A stretch of 38,014 bases of DNA from contig CAMKBC010000005.1 of assembly GCA_946410665.1 (NCBI GenBank), positions 1 to 38,014 on the forward strand. Reading direction: 5' to 3'. The number at the start of each line of letters is the position of its first letter. Positions within the stretch are counted from its first letter, which is position 1. Made by a program: the position numbers and the translations under genes. Below, one piece after another: positions 7,396 through 16,991 of the stretch. The notes under the pieces were generated by a model. The model was not told the DNA's origin. It worked only from the letters and a program-made list of their open reading frames with translations, and made no database searches. The stretch comes from an uncultured Clostridia bacterium (GTDB taxonomy: Bacteria; Bacillota; Clostridia; TANB77; CAG-508).

Positions 7396-8931
7396 TTATT
7401 CTTTTACTATTAGACTTTCTCCAGTCATTTCATCTGGTTTATCAAGTCCCATAATATCAAGCATTGTAGGTGTTATGTCGCAAAGTCTTCCGTCTTTTAA
7501 TTTAACACCTTCTTTGTTTACTAAAATTAATGGTACTAAATTTGTTGTATGTTGTGTAAATGGTTCTCCTGTTTTGTAATCAATCATTTGCTCTGAATTT
7601 CCATGATCAGCAGTAATTAATAATGTGCCTTCATGTTTCTTTATAGCATCAACGATTTTTCCAATACATTCATCTAAATCTTCGATAGCTGATGTAGCAG
7701 CTTCTAAGTTTCCTGTGTGTCCAACCATATCTGAATTTGCAAAGTTTAATACAATTGCATCATATTTTTCTTCATTAATTGCTGTTAAAACTTTTTCAGT
7801 AATTTCAAATGCACTCATCTCTGGTTTCATATCATATGTGTCAACCTTTGGTGAGTTAATTAAAATTCTATCTTCTCCAGCATATGGCTCTTCTCTACCA
7901 CCATTAAAGAAGAATGTAACGTGTGCATATTTTTCTGTTTCAGCAATTCTTAATTGTGTCATTCCTTTTCCGCTAATGTATTCACCAAATGTGTTTGCAA
8001 TCGGTTCATCTTTGAACGCAATCTTAACATTTGGAATTGTTTCATCATACTCAGTCATGCAAACATAGTTTAACTTCATTTTCTTTGTTTCGAATTCTTT
8101 AAATTCTGGATCAACTAGAGCTCTTGTAATTTGTCTAGCTCTATCTGGTCTAAAGTTGAAGAATATTACTGAATCTCCATCTTCGATTGTTGCAACTGGC
8201 TTATCACCATTGTAGATTACTGTTGGAACAATAAACTCATCGAATACTTCTTTTTGGTAAGAGTTTTCCATAGCTTGTTGAGCTGAAGTAGCTTTTTCGC
8301 CAACTCCAAATACCATTGCATCATAGGCCTTCTTTTCTCTTTCCCATCTCTTGTCTCTATCCATTCCATAATATCTACCACTGATAGAAGCAATTTTTCC
8401 AACACCTTTTTCTTTCATTTTTTCTTCAAGTTGTTGAATATATCCTTCACCTGCAGCTGGAAGTGTATCTCTTCCATCCATTAAACAATGAACAAAAACA
8501 TTACTTTCCATTCCTCTTCTTCTTGCTAATTCAAGTAATGCGTATAAATGTCTTTGATGACTATGAACTCCACCATCAGATACAAGTCCGATAATATGAA
8601 GTGATTTATTATTTTCTTTTGCTGATTCAACTGCATCAACGAATTCTGGAATACTGAAGAAGTCACCATCCTCGATTGATTTTGTTATCTTTGTTAAATC
8701 TTGATAAATAATTCTTCCTGCTCCAATATTTGTATGACCAACTTCTGAGTTACCCATTTGTCCATCAGGTAATCCAACAGCTGCTCCACTTGCTGAAATT
8801 TTAGACATTGGACATGTCATCATTAATTTGTCGATATTAGGCTTCTTAGCGCCAGCAATAGCGTTTCCTTCTGGATTTTCATTAAATCCAAATCCGTCTA
8901 ATATCATTAGCATTGTAGTTTTCTTTCCCAT
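7396..8931 (-). CDS. gpmI: 2,3-bisphosphoglycerate-independent phosphoglycerate mutase
   Basis: GpmI interconverts 3- and 2-phosphoglycerate in the cytosol using two manganese ions and a phosphoserine intermediate. The 511-residue protein has the metal-binding start MLMILDGFGFNENPEGNA (D12), the nucleophile S62 in GQMGNSEVGHTNIGAGR, the substrate loop HCLMDGRDT and SISGRYYGMDRDKRWER, and the C-terminal metal site TADHGNSEQM. Length and motifs match the family. It is the fourth gene of gap-pgk-tpiA-gpmI, 45 bases after tpiA, with ribosome site GAGGAAG. Enolase, often next in the pathway order, is not in this window. Confidence 0.97.
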   Translation of the reverse strand: MGKKTTMLMILDGFGFNENPEGNAIAGAKKPNIDKLMMTCPMSKISASGAAVGLPDGQMGNSEVGHTNIGAGRIIYQDLTKITKSIEDGDFFSIPEFVDAVESAKENNKSLHIIGLVSDGGVHSHQRHLYALLELARRRGMESNVFVHCLMDGRDTLPAAGEGYIQQLEEKMKEKGVGKIASISGRYYGMDRDKRWEREKKAYDAMVFGVGEKATSAQQAMENSYQKEVFDEFIVPTVIYNGDKPVATIEDGDSVIFFNFRPDRARQITRALVDPEFKEFETKKMKLNYVCMTEYDETIPNVKIAFKDEPIANTFGEYISGKGMTQLRIAETEKYAHVTFFFNGGREEPYAGEDRILINSPKVDTYDMKPEMSAFEITEKVLTAINEEKYDAIVLNFANSDMVGHTGNLEAATSAIEDLDECIGKIVDAIKKHEGTLLITADHGNSEQMIDYKTGEPFTQHTTNLVPLILVNKEGVKLKDGRLCDITPTMLDIMGLDKPDEMTGESLIVKE

Positions 8932-8976
8932 TTTATCTTCTTCCTCTTCTATACATATATTGTTATTTATTTTTAA

Positions 8977-9726
8977 TTACTCTTTGTCGTAATTTACGAT
9001 TTTACTAAACACATCTGCTTTTAAACTTGCTCCTCCTACAAGGCCTCCGTCAATATCAGATGTTGTAAATAATTCTTTTGCGTTCTCAGGTTTTACTGAT
9101 CCACCATAAAGAATTGAAATATCACCTGTTGAGAAATCTTTCTCAATTTGGTTTCTGATTTCTTTAATTGCATCGTTTGCTTCTTCGCTAGTTGCTGTTT
9201 TACCAGTACCAATAGCCCAGATAGGTTCGTATGCAACTACGATATTATCTAAATCTTTTGCCTCTAATCCTTCAAAAGCATTATGAATTTGAGAAGTAAT
9301 AACATTAACTGTTTCGCCTGCTTCTCTTTGCTCTAATGTTTCACCAACACATACGATTGGTTTTAAATTATGAGCTAATGCAGCTTTAATTTTCTTGTTA
9401 ACTGTTTCATCTGTTTCTGCAAAATATTGTCTTCTTTCTGAGTGACCAATAATTACATATTCACAGTTGATTGCTGTTAACATGCTTGGAGAAATTTCTC
9501 CTGTGTAAGCTCCGCTTTCTTCCCAGTGCATATTTTGAGCACCGATATGAACTGTCTTTTTCTCTTGTGTTGCATAATATGCATAATTTAAATCTGTGAA
9601 AGGAACACAAACAACAACTTCTGCTGTTGCTCCTTCAATTAATGTTTGTAATTCTTCAAGTACAGACATTGTTGCATCTGGAAGCATATTCATTTTCCAG
9701 TTTCCTGCTACTATTTTTCTTCTCAT
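8977..9726 (-). CDS. tpiA: Triosephosphate isomerase
   Basis: It interconverts dihydroxyacetone phosphate and glyceraldehyde 3-phosphate. All catalytic parts of this 249-residue protein are visible: N9 and K11 in AGNWKMN, the electrophile H95 in IIGHSERR, the general base E167 in VAYEPIWAIGTGKTA (with the mobile loop), and the phosphate-binding ILYGGSVKPEN. Length is normal for the family. It lies 18 bases after pgk with a TTAGGAG ribosome site and is clearly part of the same operon. Confidence 0.98.
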   Translation of the reverse strand: MRRKIVAGNWKMNMLPDATMSVLEELQTLIEGATAEVVVCVPFTDLNYAYYATQEKKTVHIGAQNMHWEESGAYTGEISPSMLTAINCEYVIIGHSERRQYFAETDETVNKKIKAALAHNLKPIVCVGETLEQREAGETVNVITSQIHNAFEGLEAKDLDNIVVAYEPIWAIGTGKTATSEEANDAIKEIRNQIEKDFSTGDISILYGGSVKPENAKELFTTSDIDGGLVGGASLKADVFSKIVNYDKE

Positions 9727-9744
9727 AACTAACTCCTAATCAAA

Positions 9745-10932
9745 TTATTTGTTTGGTATGCATTCGATACCTGGTAATACTTTTCCTTCGATGAATTCTA
9801 GAGAAGCTCCACCACCTGTTGAAATGTGTGTCATTTTATCAGCAAGTCCTGCTTTTGTAACAGCTGCTGCAGAATCACCACCACCAATAATAGTTTTGCA
9901 ATCTGTTAATTCAGCTAAGTATTCAGCGATTGCATTTGTTCCGATAGCAAATGGTTTTAATTCGAATACACCAACAGGACCATTCCATAAAACTGTTTTT
10001 GCTTCTGCAAGAACGCTCTTGTATAATTCGATTGATTCAGGTCCGATATCAAATCCTTCCCAATCATCTGGAATTTCGTTACTCTTAACAACTAATGTTT
10101 CTGTATCTTCAGAGAATTCTTTTCCGCATTTTGTGTCAACTGGAAGTAATAATTTAACTCCCTTTGCTTCTGCTTTAGCAAGTAATTCTTTTGCTAAATC
10201 AATCTTATCTTCTTCAACTAAAGATTTTCCTGTCGAATATCCTTGTGCTCTGAAGAATGTGTATGCCATAGCTCCACCAATAATTAATGTATCAACTTTA
10301 TCAAGTAATGAATTGATAACACCAATTTTGTCTGAAACTTTCTTTCCTCCTAAGATTGCTACAAATGGTCTTACTGGATTGTTTAAAGAATCTCCTAATT
10401 GTTCTAATTCTTTTTCAATTAAGAATCCGCAAGCTGATGGTAAGAATTTTGAAACACCTTCTGTTGAAGCATGTGCTCTGTGAGCTGTTCCGAAAGCATC
10501 GTTAACATATACTTCAGCAAGTGATGCTAATTCTCTTGAAAATTCTTCATCGTTTGCTTCTTCTCTTGCATCATATCTAACATTTTCAAGAAGCACTACA
10601 TCTCCTTCATTCATGTCAGCTGTTAATGCTTTTGCAGAATCACCAATAATATCATCAGCAAGTTTAACTTCTCTTCCTAATTGAACTGATAATTCTTTTG
10701 CAACTGGTGCTAATGAGAATTCTTTCTTAACTTCTCCCTTTGGTCTTCCTAAGTGTGAGCAAAGAATTAATTTTGCTCCTTGATCTAAAACATATTGAAT
10801 TGTTGGTAATGCAGCAATAATTCTTGTTTTATCTGTGATATTTAAGTTCTCATCTAGTGGAACATTGAAATCACATCTCATTAAAACTTTTTTACCTTTT
10901 AAATCAATGTCTCTAACTGTAACTTTATTCAT
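9745..10932 (-). CDS. pgk: Phosphoglycerate kinase
   Basis: It makes ATP from 1,3-bisphosphoglycerate. The 395-residue protein carries the N-domain substrate motifs RCDFNVPLD and SHLGRPKG, the hinge region around [14 protein letters not shown], and the C-domain nucleotide motifs [11 protein letters not shown] and [11 protein letters not shown]. This is the usual bacterial length, with no fusion to tpiA. It is the second gene of the glycolytic operon, with ribosome site TAAGGAG. A stable hairpin (10961-10986) lies between it and gap, and may make gap mRNA more abundant or more stable than the rest. Confidence 0.98.
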   Translation of the reverse strand: MNKVTVRDIDLKGKKVLMRCDFNVPLDENLNITDKTRIIAALPTIQYVLDQGAKLILCSHLGRPKGEVKKEFSLAPVAKELSVQLGREVKLADDIIGDSAKALTADMNEGDVVLLENVRYDAREEANDEEFSRELASLAEVYVNDAFGTAHRAHASTEGVSKFLPSACGFLIEKELEQLGDSLNNPVRPFVAILGGKKVSDKIGVINSLLDKVDTLIIGGAMAYTFFRAQGYSTGKSLVEEDKIDLAKELLAKAEAKGVKLLLPVDTKCGKEFSEDTETLVVKSNEIPDDWEGFDIGPESIELYKSVLAEAKTVLWNGPVGVFELKPFAIGTNAIAEYLAELTDCKTIIGGGDSAAAVTKAGLADKMTHISTGGGASLEFIEGKVLPGIECIPNK

Positions 10933-10960
10933 TTTTCAAACTCCTTATTAAGATATATAA

Positions 10961-10986
10961 AGAGGTCCGACCTGAATCGGACCTCT
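10961..10986 (-). terminator. Hairpin between gap and pgk: partial terminator or mRNA processing element
   Basis: Arms AGAGGTCCGA (10961-10970) and TCGGACCTCT (10977-10986) are perfectly complementary with a 6-base loop. On the minus strand the stem is followed by TTATATAT rather than a clean T run. Since pgk follows directly and no new promoter is obvious, the element probably attenuates or protects rather than fully stops transcription. Confidence 0.6.
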
Positions 10987-10999
10987 AGGTCTACTTTAA

Positions 11000-12016
11000 T
11001 TATTGTAATTCAGCGAAATATTTAATTGTTCTTACCATTTGTGATGTGTAAGAGTTTTCATTGTCATACCAAGAAACAACTTGTACTTCGTATAATCCAT
11101 CACCCATTGGAACTACCATTGTTTGTGTTGGATCAAATACACCACCATGTGTATCTCCGATGATATCTGAAGAAACGATTTCTCCATCATCATATCCGAA
11201 TGAATCATTTGAAGCAGCTTTCATAGCTTCGTTGATTCCATCAACTGTAACGTTTTCACCTTTTACAACAGCTGTTAATAATGTTGTTGATCCTGTTGCA
11301 ACTGGAACTCTTTGTGCAGCTCCAACTAATTTTCCATCTAATTCTGGAATAACTAATCCGATAGCTTTAGCAGCTCCTGAAGATGAAGGTACAATGTTAA
11401 CTGCAGCAGCTCTTGATCTTCTTAAATTACCTTTTCTTTGTGGTCCATCAAGAAGCATTTGATCTCCTGTGTAAGCATGTACTGTGCACATAATTCCTGA
11501 TTGAATTGGTGCATATTTATTTAATGTATTTGCCATAGGTGCCAAGCAGTTTGTTGTACAAGATGCAGCTGAAATAATTTGATCATCAGCTTTTAGTGTT
11601 CCTTCGTTAACACCAAATACGATTGTAGGTAAATCATTTCCAGCTGGTGCAGAAATAATAACTTTCTTTGCTCCTGCATCAATATGTGCTTGTGCCTTAT
11701 CCTTAGATGTATAGAAACCTGTACATTCTAAAACAACATCAACATTTAATTCTCCCCATGGAAGATTTGCAGCATCTTTTTCTGCATAAATCTTGATTGT
11801 TTGTCCGTCAACAGTGATTGAATCTTCTCCTGCTGAAACTGTATCTGCTTTAGCATATGTTTTTTGTGCAGAATCATGTTTTAAAAGATAAGCTAACATC
11901 TCTGGAGATGTTAAGTCGTTGATAGCAACGATTTCATATCCTTCTGCTCCAAACATTTGTCTAAATGCAAGACGTCCTATACGTCCAAATCCATTAATAG
12001 CAACTCTAACTGACAT
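11000..12016 (-). CDS. gap: Glyceraldehyde-3-phosphate dehydrogenase, type I
   Basis: It oxidises glyceraldehyde 3-phosphate to 1,3-bisphosphoglycerate with NAD. The 338-residue protein has the Rossmann start [15 protein letters not shown]34 in AINDLTS (fits NAD preference), the catalytic cysteine C153 in [12 protein letters not shown], the catalytic histidine H180 in [10 protein letters not shown], and the C-terminal [13 protein letters not shown]. It is the first gene of the operon, behind a consensus promoter and a strong AAGGAGG site. No cggR-type regulator gene is upstream, unlike in many Bacilli. Confidence 0.98.
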   Translation of the reverse strand: MSVRVAINGFGRIGRLAFRQMFGAEGYEIVAINDLTSPEMLAYLLKHDSAQKTYAKADTVSAGEDSITVDGQTIKIYAEKDAANLPWGELNVDVVLECTGFYTSKDKAQAHIDAGAKKVIISAPAGNDLPTIVFGVNEGTLKADDQIISAASCTTNCLAPMANTLNKYAPIQSGIMCTVHAYTGDQMLLDGPQRKGNLRRSRAAAVNIVPSSSGAAKAIGLVIPELDGKLVGAAQRVPVATGSTTLLTAVVKGENVTVDGINEAMKAASNDSFGYDDGEIVSSDIIGDTHGGVFDPTQTMVVPMGDGLYEVQVVSWYDNENSYTSQMVRTIKYFAELQ

Positions 12017-12081
12017 AATAAAAAATTCCTCCTTAAGAATTAATTGTAATTGCCTTTTTTCTATGGCAATCTAACGCATTA

Positions 12082-12110
12082 ATTATATAGGAGGAATTTA
12101 ATTTTTTCAA
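12082..12110 (-). promoter_or_regulatory. Consensus sigma-A promoter of the glycolytic operon
   Basis: On the minus strand TTGAAA (12105-12110) and TATAAT (12082-12087) are 17 bases apart. The predicted start near 12075 gives a leader of about 58 bases with a small ATTGCC/GGCAAT hairpin. The spacer contains AAATTCCTCCT, the exact complement of the ribosome-site segment AGGAGGAATTT (12023-12033). Confidence 0.85.
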
Positions 12111-12202
12111 GAAAAACCGGGGGTTTGTAATATAAATATCACACTTAATTTACATAATTGTCCGACTTTTCCATCTTTTTAGGCTATTGGGTATTTTACC
12201 CC

Positions 12203-12826
12203 TTATTGTTGTGGTAATCTACTAGCCAACTTATTGCAATTTTCTTGTTGATAAGTAACTAATTTATTCTTTGTAGGTAATGTCCATTGTGTACTAACAT
12301 TGTCTAAATTCTTAAAATAAATCGCTAATTTCTTTGTTGAAAAATGTAATGGCAATTTTTCTATGTTAATTCTTGCTATTTCTTCATTTCCTATAAATAC
12401 ATAATTATCTATATCGGTTATAAAGTCCTTAATCTTAGGAATTAGTTGTCCACTATTTCTTAATGGGATAACAGCTATTCCTTTTTCCATAATATTAACT
12501 AGGTATCCACAATATACATTTCTACTAAATAGTATTCTTTGTTTATCATCTAATTTACCATAGAATTCATTAACTGTTTCTTGAATTACAGAATTCATTG
12601 AACCAGCAATAGCGCCTCCAACTAATCCTCCTGCAACTCCACCAACTTTAGCTCCTGTTATTGTAGCATTAGTCTCTAAAGTACTACTAGGATCAATACT
12701 TGCTGAAACATAGTCTCTATTAAGAACTACTAAAAAGCAATTATCTTCTCCTAATCCATTAACGCTAGAGAATAAATCTCTAACTACATTCATATCCTTT
12801 ATTCCATCGATATTTACATTATCCAT
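12203..12826 (-). CDS. Unknown protein with glycine-zipper segment
   Basis: I do not recognise this 207-residue protein. A short hydrophobic glycine-rich stretch at about residues 58-76 (GAKVGGVAGGLVGGAIAGS) looks like a glycine zipper, which could enter a membrane or drive oligomerisation. The flanks are soluble-looking, with no signal peptide. The C-terminal half has the order FIGNEEIARINIEKLPLHFS and IYFKNLDNVSTQWTLP, which could be a small PH-like or sensor-type fold, but that is a guess. It is the last gene of the WG-repeat operon, 33 bases after the radical SAM gene, with a GGGAGGA ribosome site. Only a weak candidate terminator follows. Confidence 0.7.
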   Translation of the reverse strand: MDNVNIDGIKDMNVVRDLFSSVNGLGEDNCFLVVLNRDYVSASIDPSSTLETNATITGAKVGGVAGGLVGGAIAGSMNSVIQETVNEFYGKLDDKQRILFSRNVYCGYLVNIMEKGIAVIPLRNSGQLIPKIKDFITDIDNYVFIGNEEIARINIEKLPLHFSTKKLAIYFKNLDNVSTQWTLPTKNKLVTYQQENCNKLASRLPQQ

Positions 12827-12859
12827 ATTCTATCCTCCCAAAATTATCATTTGATTAAC

Positions 12860-13771
12860 TTATTTTTCTATGTTGCTTAAATCAAAATTAGGAACGTACT
12901 CTTCTTCGTGTTTTCCTAACTCTTGGATGTATCCATTTTCTAGGTCTAACTCACTTAAATAAGCTTCAATTTCGTCATATTCTTTTTGATTTATTTTTCT
13001 ACTAATAGACTCGTCTTCCTTAGCTTTATAAGTTGGAAAATATTGAGCCATAACACTTACATAAGTTCCATTAGGCATATTCTCTTTAATCCATTTAAGA
13101 ACATGCTTTGTATTTTGAAGATGATTTGGCAAAATAAGATGTCTAATAATCATTCCTTTTTGCATGATACCATCTTCATCAAAAACATTTTCTCCTACTT
13201 GTCTTTGCATCTCTTTAATTGCTGCTGTTGCATTTTCAAAGTAGTGAGGTGCTGTACTATACTTTATAGCAATGTTGTCTGCATAATATTTAAGATCAGG
13301 CAAGTATATATCAATCAAACCATCAAGCATTTTGATAGTTTCAACAGTTTCATAAGCACAAGTATTATAAACAATTGGAATATGAAGTCCCATTGCTTTT
13401 GCTTTTTTAATAGCTTCGATTATTTGATAAACATAGATTGTTGGAGTAACTAAATTGATATTGTTTACTCCTCTATCTTGTTGTTCAATCATAATCTCAG
13501 CAAGTCTATCGGTTGTAATTTCTACGCCCTTTCCCTCGTGGCTAATCTCATAGTTCTGACAAAACATACATCTTAAGTTGCAGTTACTAAAAAAGATTGT
13601 TCCTGAACCTTTTTGGTTTTCCCCTGGCTCACCACTAATACAAGGCTCTTCAAAATAGTGGGTCGATACTAGTGCTACTTTCACTTTATCACTAGCCTTG
13701 CAAAAACCAAGTTGACCATTTAATCTATTAACTTTGCAATCACGTGGACAAAGTTCACACTTATCTAGCAT
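12860..13771 (-). CDS. Radical SAM protein, COG1313 / PflX-like
   Basis: This is a cytosolic radical SAM enzyme of the group often labelled putative pyruvate formate-lyase activating enzyme (COG1313), whose true substrate is not established. The 303-residue protein has the cluster motif CNLRCMFCQNYEIS (C64, C68, C71), preceded by a second cysteine set at the N-terminus (C5, C8, C12, C24) that probably binds metal. Later blocks are INLVTPTIYVYQIIEAI, YLPDLKYYADN and MIIRHLILPNHLQNT. It lies 12 bases after the HI0933-type flavoprotein gene and is read with it. No glycyl-radical enzyme gene is nearby, so a PFL-activating role has no support here. Confidence 0.85.
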   Translation of the reverse strand: MLDKCELCPRDCKVNRLNGQLGFCKASDKVKVALVSTHYFEEPCISGEPGENQKGSGTIFFSNCNLRCMFCQNYEISHEGKGVEITTDRLAEIMIEQQDRGVNNINLVTPTIYVYQIIEAIKKAKAMGLHIPIVYNTCAYETVETIKMLDGLIDIYLPDLKYYADNIAIKYSTAPHYFENATAAIKEMQRQVGENVFDEDGIMQKGMIIRHLILPNHLQNTKHVLKWIKENMPNGTYVSVMAQYFPTYKAKEDESISRKINQKEYDEIEAYLSELDLENGYIQELGKHEEEYVPNFDLSNIEK

Positions 13772-13783
13772 CGTCTTTCCTTT

Positions 13784-15019
13784 CTATTCTTGATCTAATC
13801 CTGCAGTGTATCCTGTTGAGTATGCTGACTGTAAGTTAAATCCTCCAGTGTAAGCATCAACGTCGATGATTTCTCCTGCAAAGAACAATCCATTAACCAA
13901 TTTTGATTCCATTGTTTTCGGATTAATTTCTTTTACAGAAACACCACCTGCAGTTACTATTGCTTCTTTAATTGAGCCAAATCCTGAAATTTCAATCTTA
14001 AAGTGTTTTAGTAATTCTATTATCTTTAATCTTTCTTCACGAGTAATTGAGTTAACTTTTCTAGTTTCTTCAATTCCGCTTCTTTCAATAATTACTGGTA
14101 TCATCGCTTGAGGCAATAAATCATCAAGCGCATTCTTTAATTCTTTGTTCTTGTATTTATCAAAGTCTCTTAAAATTCTATCATCTAATTTAGCTTCATC
14201 CAATGCTGGTTTTAAATCAAATTCTGCATATGGATTAATCATCTTGCTTCTTACTAAATGTGCTGAAGCACTTAAAACGATTGGTCCAGAAATTCCAAAA
14301 TGAGTGAATAACATTTCACCAAAATCATCATAGATTTTCTTTCCATTTTCAAATAATTTTATAGTAACATTTTTAAGTGATAACCCTTGTAGTTCTTGGC
14401 AGTAATGAAGTGAATCTCCTTCTGCCGTCATTGAAACTAATGATGGTCTTGTTTCTACTATTGTGTGTCCTAGTTTTTCTGCAAATTTATATCCATCACC
14501 TGTTGACCCTGTTCCTGGATAGCTTAATCCTCCTGTTGCTAATATAACTTTATCGCATGCAATATCTTCTCTTTGAGTTCTAACTGCAAAAACTGTTTCT
14601 TTACCTTCACTATCTGTATTAACTAAAATATCTTTAACTTCTGTTTCAAGTCTCACATCAATTCCATCTAATTTTCTAGTTAAAGCTTCGATAACGTCAG
14701 TTGCTCTATCACTTACAGGGAAGATTCTGTTTCCTCTTTCATTCTTTGTTGGAATGTCGATCAACTTTAAGATATCTTCGTTAGTGAAATTTTGGAATGC
14801 ACTATATAAAAATCTTCCGTTGCCAGGAATATTTTCTATGAATTTATCCATAGGAAGAGAGCTTGTAATGTTGCATCTACCTTTTCCGGTGATAGCTAAT
14901 TTCTTACCAAGCTTGTTCATCTTCTCTAATAAAATTACATTATCTCCCTGCTTTTTAGCAGAAATGGCGGCCAACATTCCTGCTGGTCCGCCTCCTATAA
15001 CAATTACTCTCTTATTCAT
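13784..15019 (-). CDS. HI0933/YhiN-family FAD-dependent oxidoreductase
   Basis: This 411-residue flavoprotein family (often named aminoacetone oxidase or BaiN-like) has few biochemically proven members. The FAD-binding Rossmann motif is at the start (VIVIGGGPAGMLAA), followed by the family signature KLGKKLAITGKGRCNITS, ILATGGLSYPGTGSTGDGY, and the C-terminal VTAGGVSVKEI and GLFFAGEIIDVDAYTGG. Length is normal. It starts 24 bases after the WG-repeat gene and ends 12 bases before the radical SAM gene, so the three are one operon. The ribosome site is poor (GAAAGAAC), which suggests modest translation. Confidence 0.9.
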   Translation of the reverse strand: MNKRVIVIGGGPAGMLAAISAKKQGDNVILLEKMNKLGKKLAITGKGRCNITSSLPMDKFIENIPGNGRFLYSAFQNFTNEDILKLIDIPTKNERGNRIFPVSDRATDVIEALTRKLDGIDVRLETEVKDILVNTDSEGKETVFAVRTQREDIACDKVILATGGLSYPGTGSTGDGYKFAEKLGHTIVETRPSLVSMTAEGDSLHYCQELQGLSLKNVTIKLFENGKKIYDDFGEMLFTHFGISGPIVLSASAHLVRSKMINPYAEFDLKPALDEAKLDDRILRDFDKYKNKELKNALDDLLPQAMIPVIIERSGIEETRKVNSITREERLKIIELLKHFKIEISGFGSIKEAIVTAGGVSVKEINPKTMESKLVNGLFFAGEIIDVDAYTGGFNLQSAYSTGYTAGLDQE

Positions 15020-15043
15020 CTTTACTATAGTTCTTTCTGTTTA

Positions 15044-16789
15044 TTAATATTCTTGTTTACTGTCTCCGCAGAATGATGGTACTGAAGTACCGTTTTCAAT
15101 TTCATAGTATTGTCCTAAGAATGCGTTATTTAGAGAATTTAATTCATATTTAGGACTGATGATTTCTTTTCCAGTTGAATCTACAACTCCCCATTTTCCA
15201 TTCTTTTTAACACCTAGATATTTTCCATTTGTTATTTCAGTAACCATTTCATATTCATATCCGATAACTGTTTTTCCAGTTGAATCAACAGCACCCCATT
15301 TATCATTTTGTTTTGCAGCATATACTGCATTGCCTGTTACTAAATCTTTATATGCTGACTCTTTACCATCCAAAGAGTAGTATTTAACATCTGTATCATT
15401 GTAAACTTTAATGTATTTATCTGTTTTTACTAAATTAGCATTTGCTAATGATTTGTTGATGTTTCCGTTTGCATCAATAATATCTGTTCTACTTCCATCA
15501 ATTGTGATTCCTTGTAAGACATTTGCATCATTTAATTTTTGGATTGTTCCATATTCAAATGGGACTTTGATATTTCCTGTTGCATCAACTACACCCGTTT
15601 TTCCATCGTTTGTTGCAATAAACAAATTGTTTGTGAAGTATTCAATATAAACATATCCTGTACTTGAAGTTGTCTTCATTGATTTATTGCAAATATTATA
15701 TCTTCCTTCTGAATCAATTACGATACCATATTCGTCATTTACTTTTTTATAACTTTCATATTTTGATTCAAATTCATTTCCTTCTGTATCGAAAACTTTT
15801 CTGACATCACCTTTGTAGCAAACTAATATATCTCCTGCAAAGCTTATGCTATTGTAATCGATTGGAACTTTGCAATCACCATTTAGATTGTAAATTCCAT
15901 ATGCTTTATTTTGTTCTACTAAAAATAGTTTTGTTCCTTTGTCATATTCAACATCTTGGAATTCAATTTTTAATAGTTCATTATTGTTTTTCATGATACC
16001 TACTTTTCCGTTTTGTGTAACTTGTAGATATACATCTTTTCCTTCTATTTCTGTAAGTCTATTAACTTCGTTGTATGTTGTTTTTAAAACAACATTTCCG
16101 TTTGAGTCTGCATAACCAAATCTGTATCCATTGTCTGATCTAACTCTTAAAATAAATCCAGCATTTTCATTTTTACTATCTTTGTCATAATATCCATCAG
16201 CTGTTATGCTGTCGTATTCAAAATTAATAACTGTTTTTCCATTAATATTGATTACTCCATAATAATTATCTTTTTTCGCTTTTAAGTAACCTTCTTTATA
16301 ATCAATTCCTGTGATTTCGTCATAAACAGCATCTGTTATTTTATTTCCATCAATTCCTGCTAAACCTAATTTTCCATTCTCTTTGTATATTAATGTAGTC
16401 TTTTCGTAAGGTACATAACTAACAAATGAGTTTATTGGAATAGCTTGAAGATTGTTGTATTGAGTTAAAATCTTCTCTCCAGATTTATTAACTGCATACC
16501 ATTTTGTCTCTGCTTCAAAAACATCTGTTACAATGAATGTATCCTTTGTAGGATTAGGTATCATAACATCTGCATATTTAGGCTCAATAACAACGTTTCC
16601 GTCTTTATCAAGAACTCCTGCTTTTCCTTCTTTTCTAAGAACATAATAAACAACGTCTTCCTTGTTAATTGTTACTAAATTAACCTTATTTGAATTAATA
16701 ATGTTAACAACTATTAAAATAGCAGCAACTATAACTAATAAAACTATTAAAATCGCAATTTTGTTTAATCCCTTTTGTTTTCTAGCCAT
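15044..16789 (-). CDS. Membrane-anchored WG-repeat protein
   Basis: The 581-residue protein has a short basic N-terminus and one transmembrane helix (about residues 10-30), followed by an extracytoplasmic domain of about eleven WG-type beta repeats. Typical units are KAGVLDKDGNVVIEPKYADV, YYGVININGKTVINFEYDSI, KWGAVDSTGKTVIGYEYEMV and KWGVVDSTGKEIISPKYEL. WG repeats fold as beta-propeller-like surfaces for binding; no enzymatic residues are evident, and the ligand cannot be told from sequence. It is the first gene of a four-gene operon, with its own promoter and a GAGGGGGA ribosome site, divergent from the amylase gene. Confidence 0.85.
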   Translation of the reverse strand: MARKQKGLNKIAILIVLLVIVAAILIVVNIINSNKVNLVTINKEDVVYYVLRKEGKAGVLDKDGNVVIEPKYADVMIPNPTKDTFIVTDVFEAETKWYAVNKSGEKILTQYNNLQAIPINSFVSYVPYEKTTLIYKENGKLGLAGIDGNKITDAVYDEITGIDYKEGYLKAKKDNYYGVININGKTVINFEYDSITADGYYDKDSKNENAGFILRVRSDNGYRFGYADSNGNVVLKTTYNEVNRLTEIEGKDVYLQVTQNGKVGIMKNNNELLKIEFQDVEYDKGTKLFLVEQNKAYGIYNLNGDCKVPIDYNSISFAGDILVCYKGDVRKVFDTEGNEFESKYESYKKVNDEYGIVIDSEGRYNICNKSMKTTSSTGYVYIEYFTNNLFIATNDGKTGVVDATGNIKVPFEYGTIQKLNDANVLQGITIDGSRTDIIDANGNINKSLANANLVKTDKYIKVYNDTDVKYYSLDGKESAYKDLVTGNAVYAAKQNDKWGAVDSTGKTVIGYEYEMVTEITNGKYLGVKKNGKWGVVDSTGKEIISPKYELNSLNNAFLGQYYEIENGTSVPSFCGDSKQEY

Positions 16790-16835
16790 ATTGTTCCCCC
16801 TCGTTTACCATATTCTATTTACTCAATGCCCTTCA

Positions 16836-16865
16836 ATTATACATTAAAAAGCGGTTAAAATTCAA
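16836..16865 (-). promoter_or_regulatory. Promoter of the WG-repeat operon
   Basis: On the minus strand TTGAAT (16860-16865) and TATAAT (16836-16841) are 18 bases apart, about 46 bases before the ATG at 16789. It is back to back with the amylase promoter (16933-16941). Confidence 0.7.
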
Positions 16866-16932
16866 CCTGTAATTTATATTTAATCACATAATATCTTTTT
16901 TCGATTTCTATCTATTTTTCTAAAAAAAAGAA

Positions 16933-16941
16933 TGTTATAAT
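16933..16941 (+). promoter_or_regulatory. Extended -10 promoter of the amylase gene
   Basis: TGTTATAAT is a perfect extended -10, about 50 bases before the amylase ATG. I see no good -35 at the usual spacing, which is common for extended -10 promoters. I saw no clear catabolite-response element by eye. Confidence 0.6.
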
Positions 16942-16991
16942 GATAAAGATTTTTCAAATCAAATTAAAATTTACTGGAGGTTTTCTTTTTT

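Noticed and set aside
9749-10483. Long plus-strand open frame of 244 codons
   Set aside because: It is antisense to pgk, which has all family motifs. The frame is serine- and proline-rich, as expected from the complement of coding DNA, and has no ribosome site.
12111-12131. AAACC-CCC-GGTTT hairpin as terminator of the glycine-zipper gene
   Set aside because: The stem has only 5 pairs and a 3-base loop with a short T run; too weak to call.
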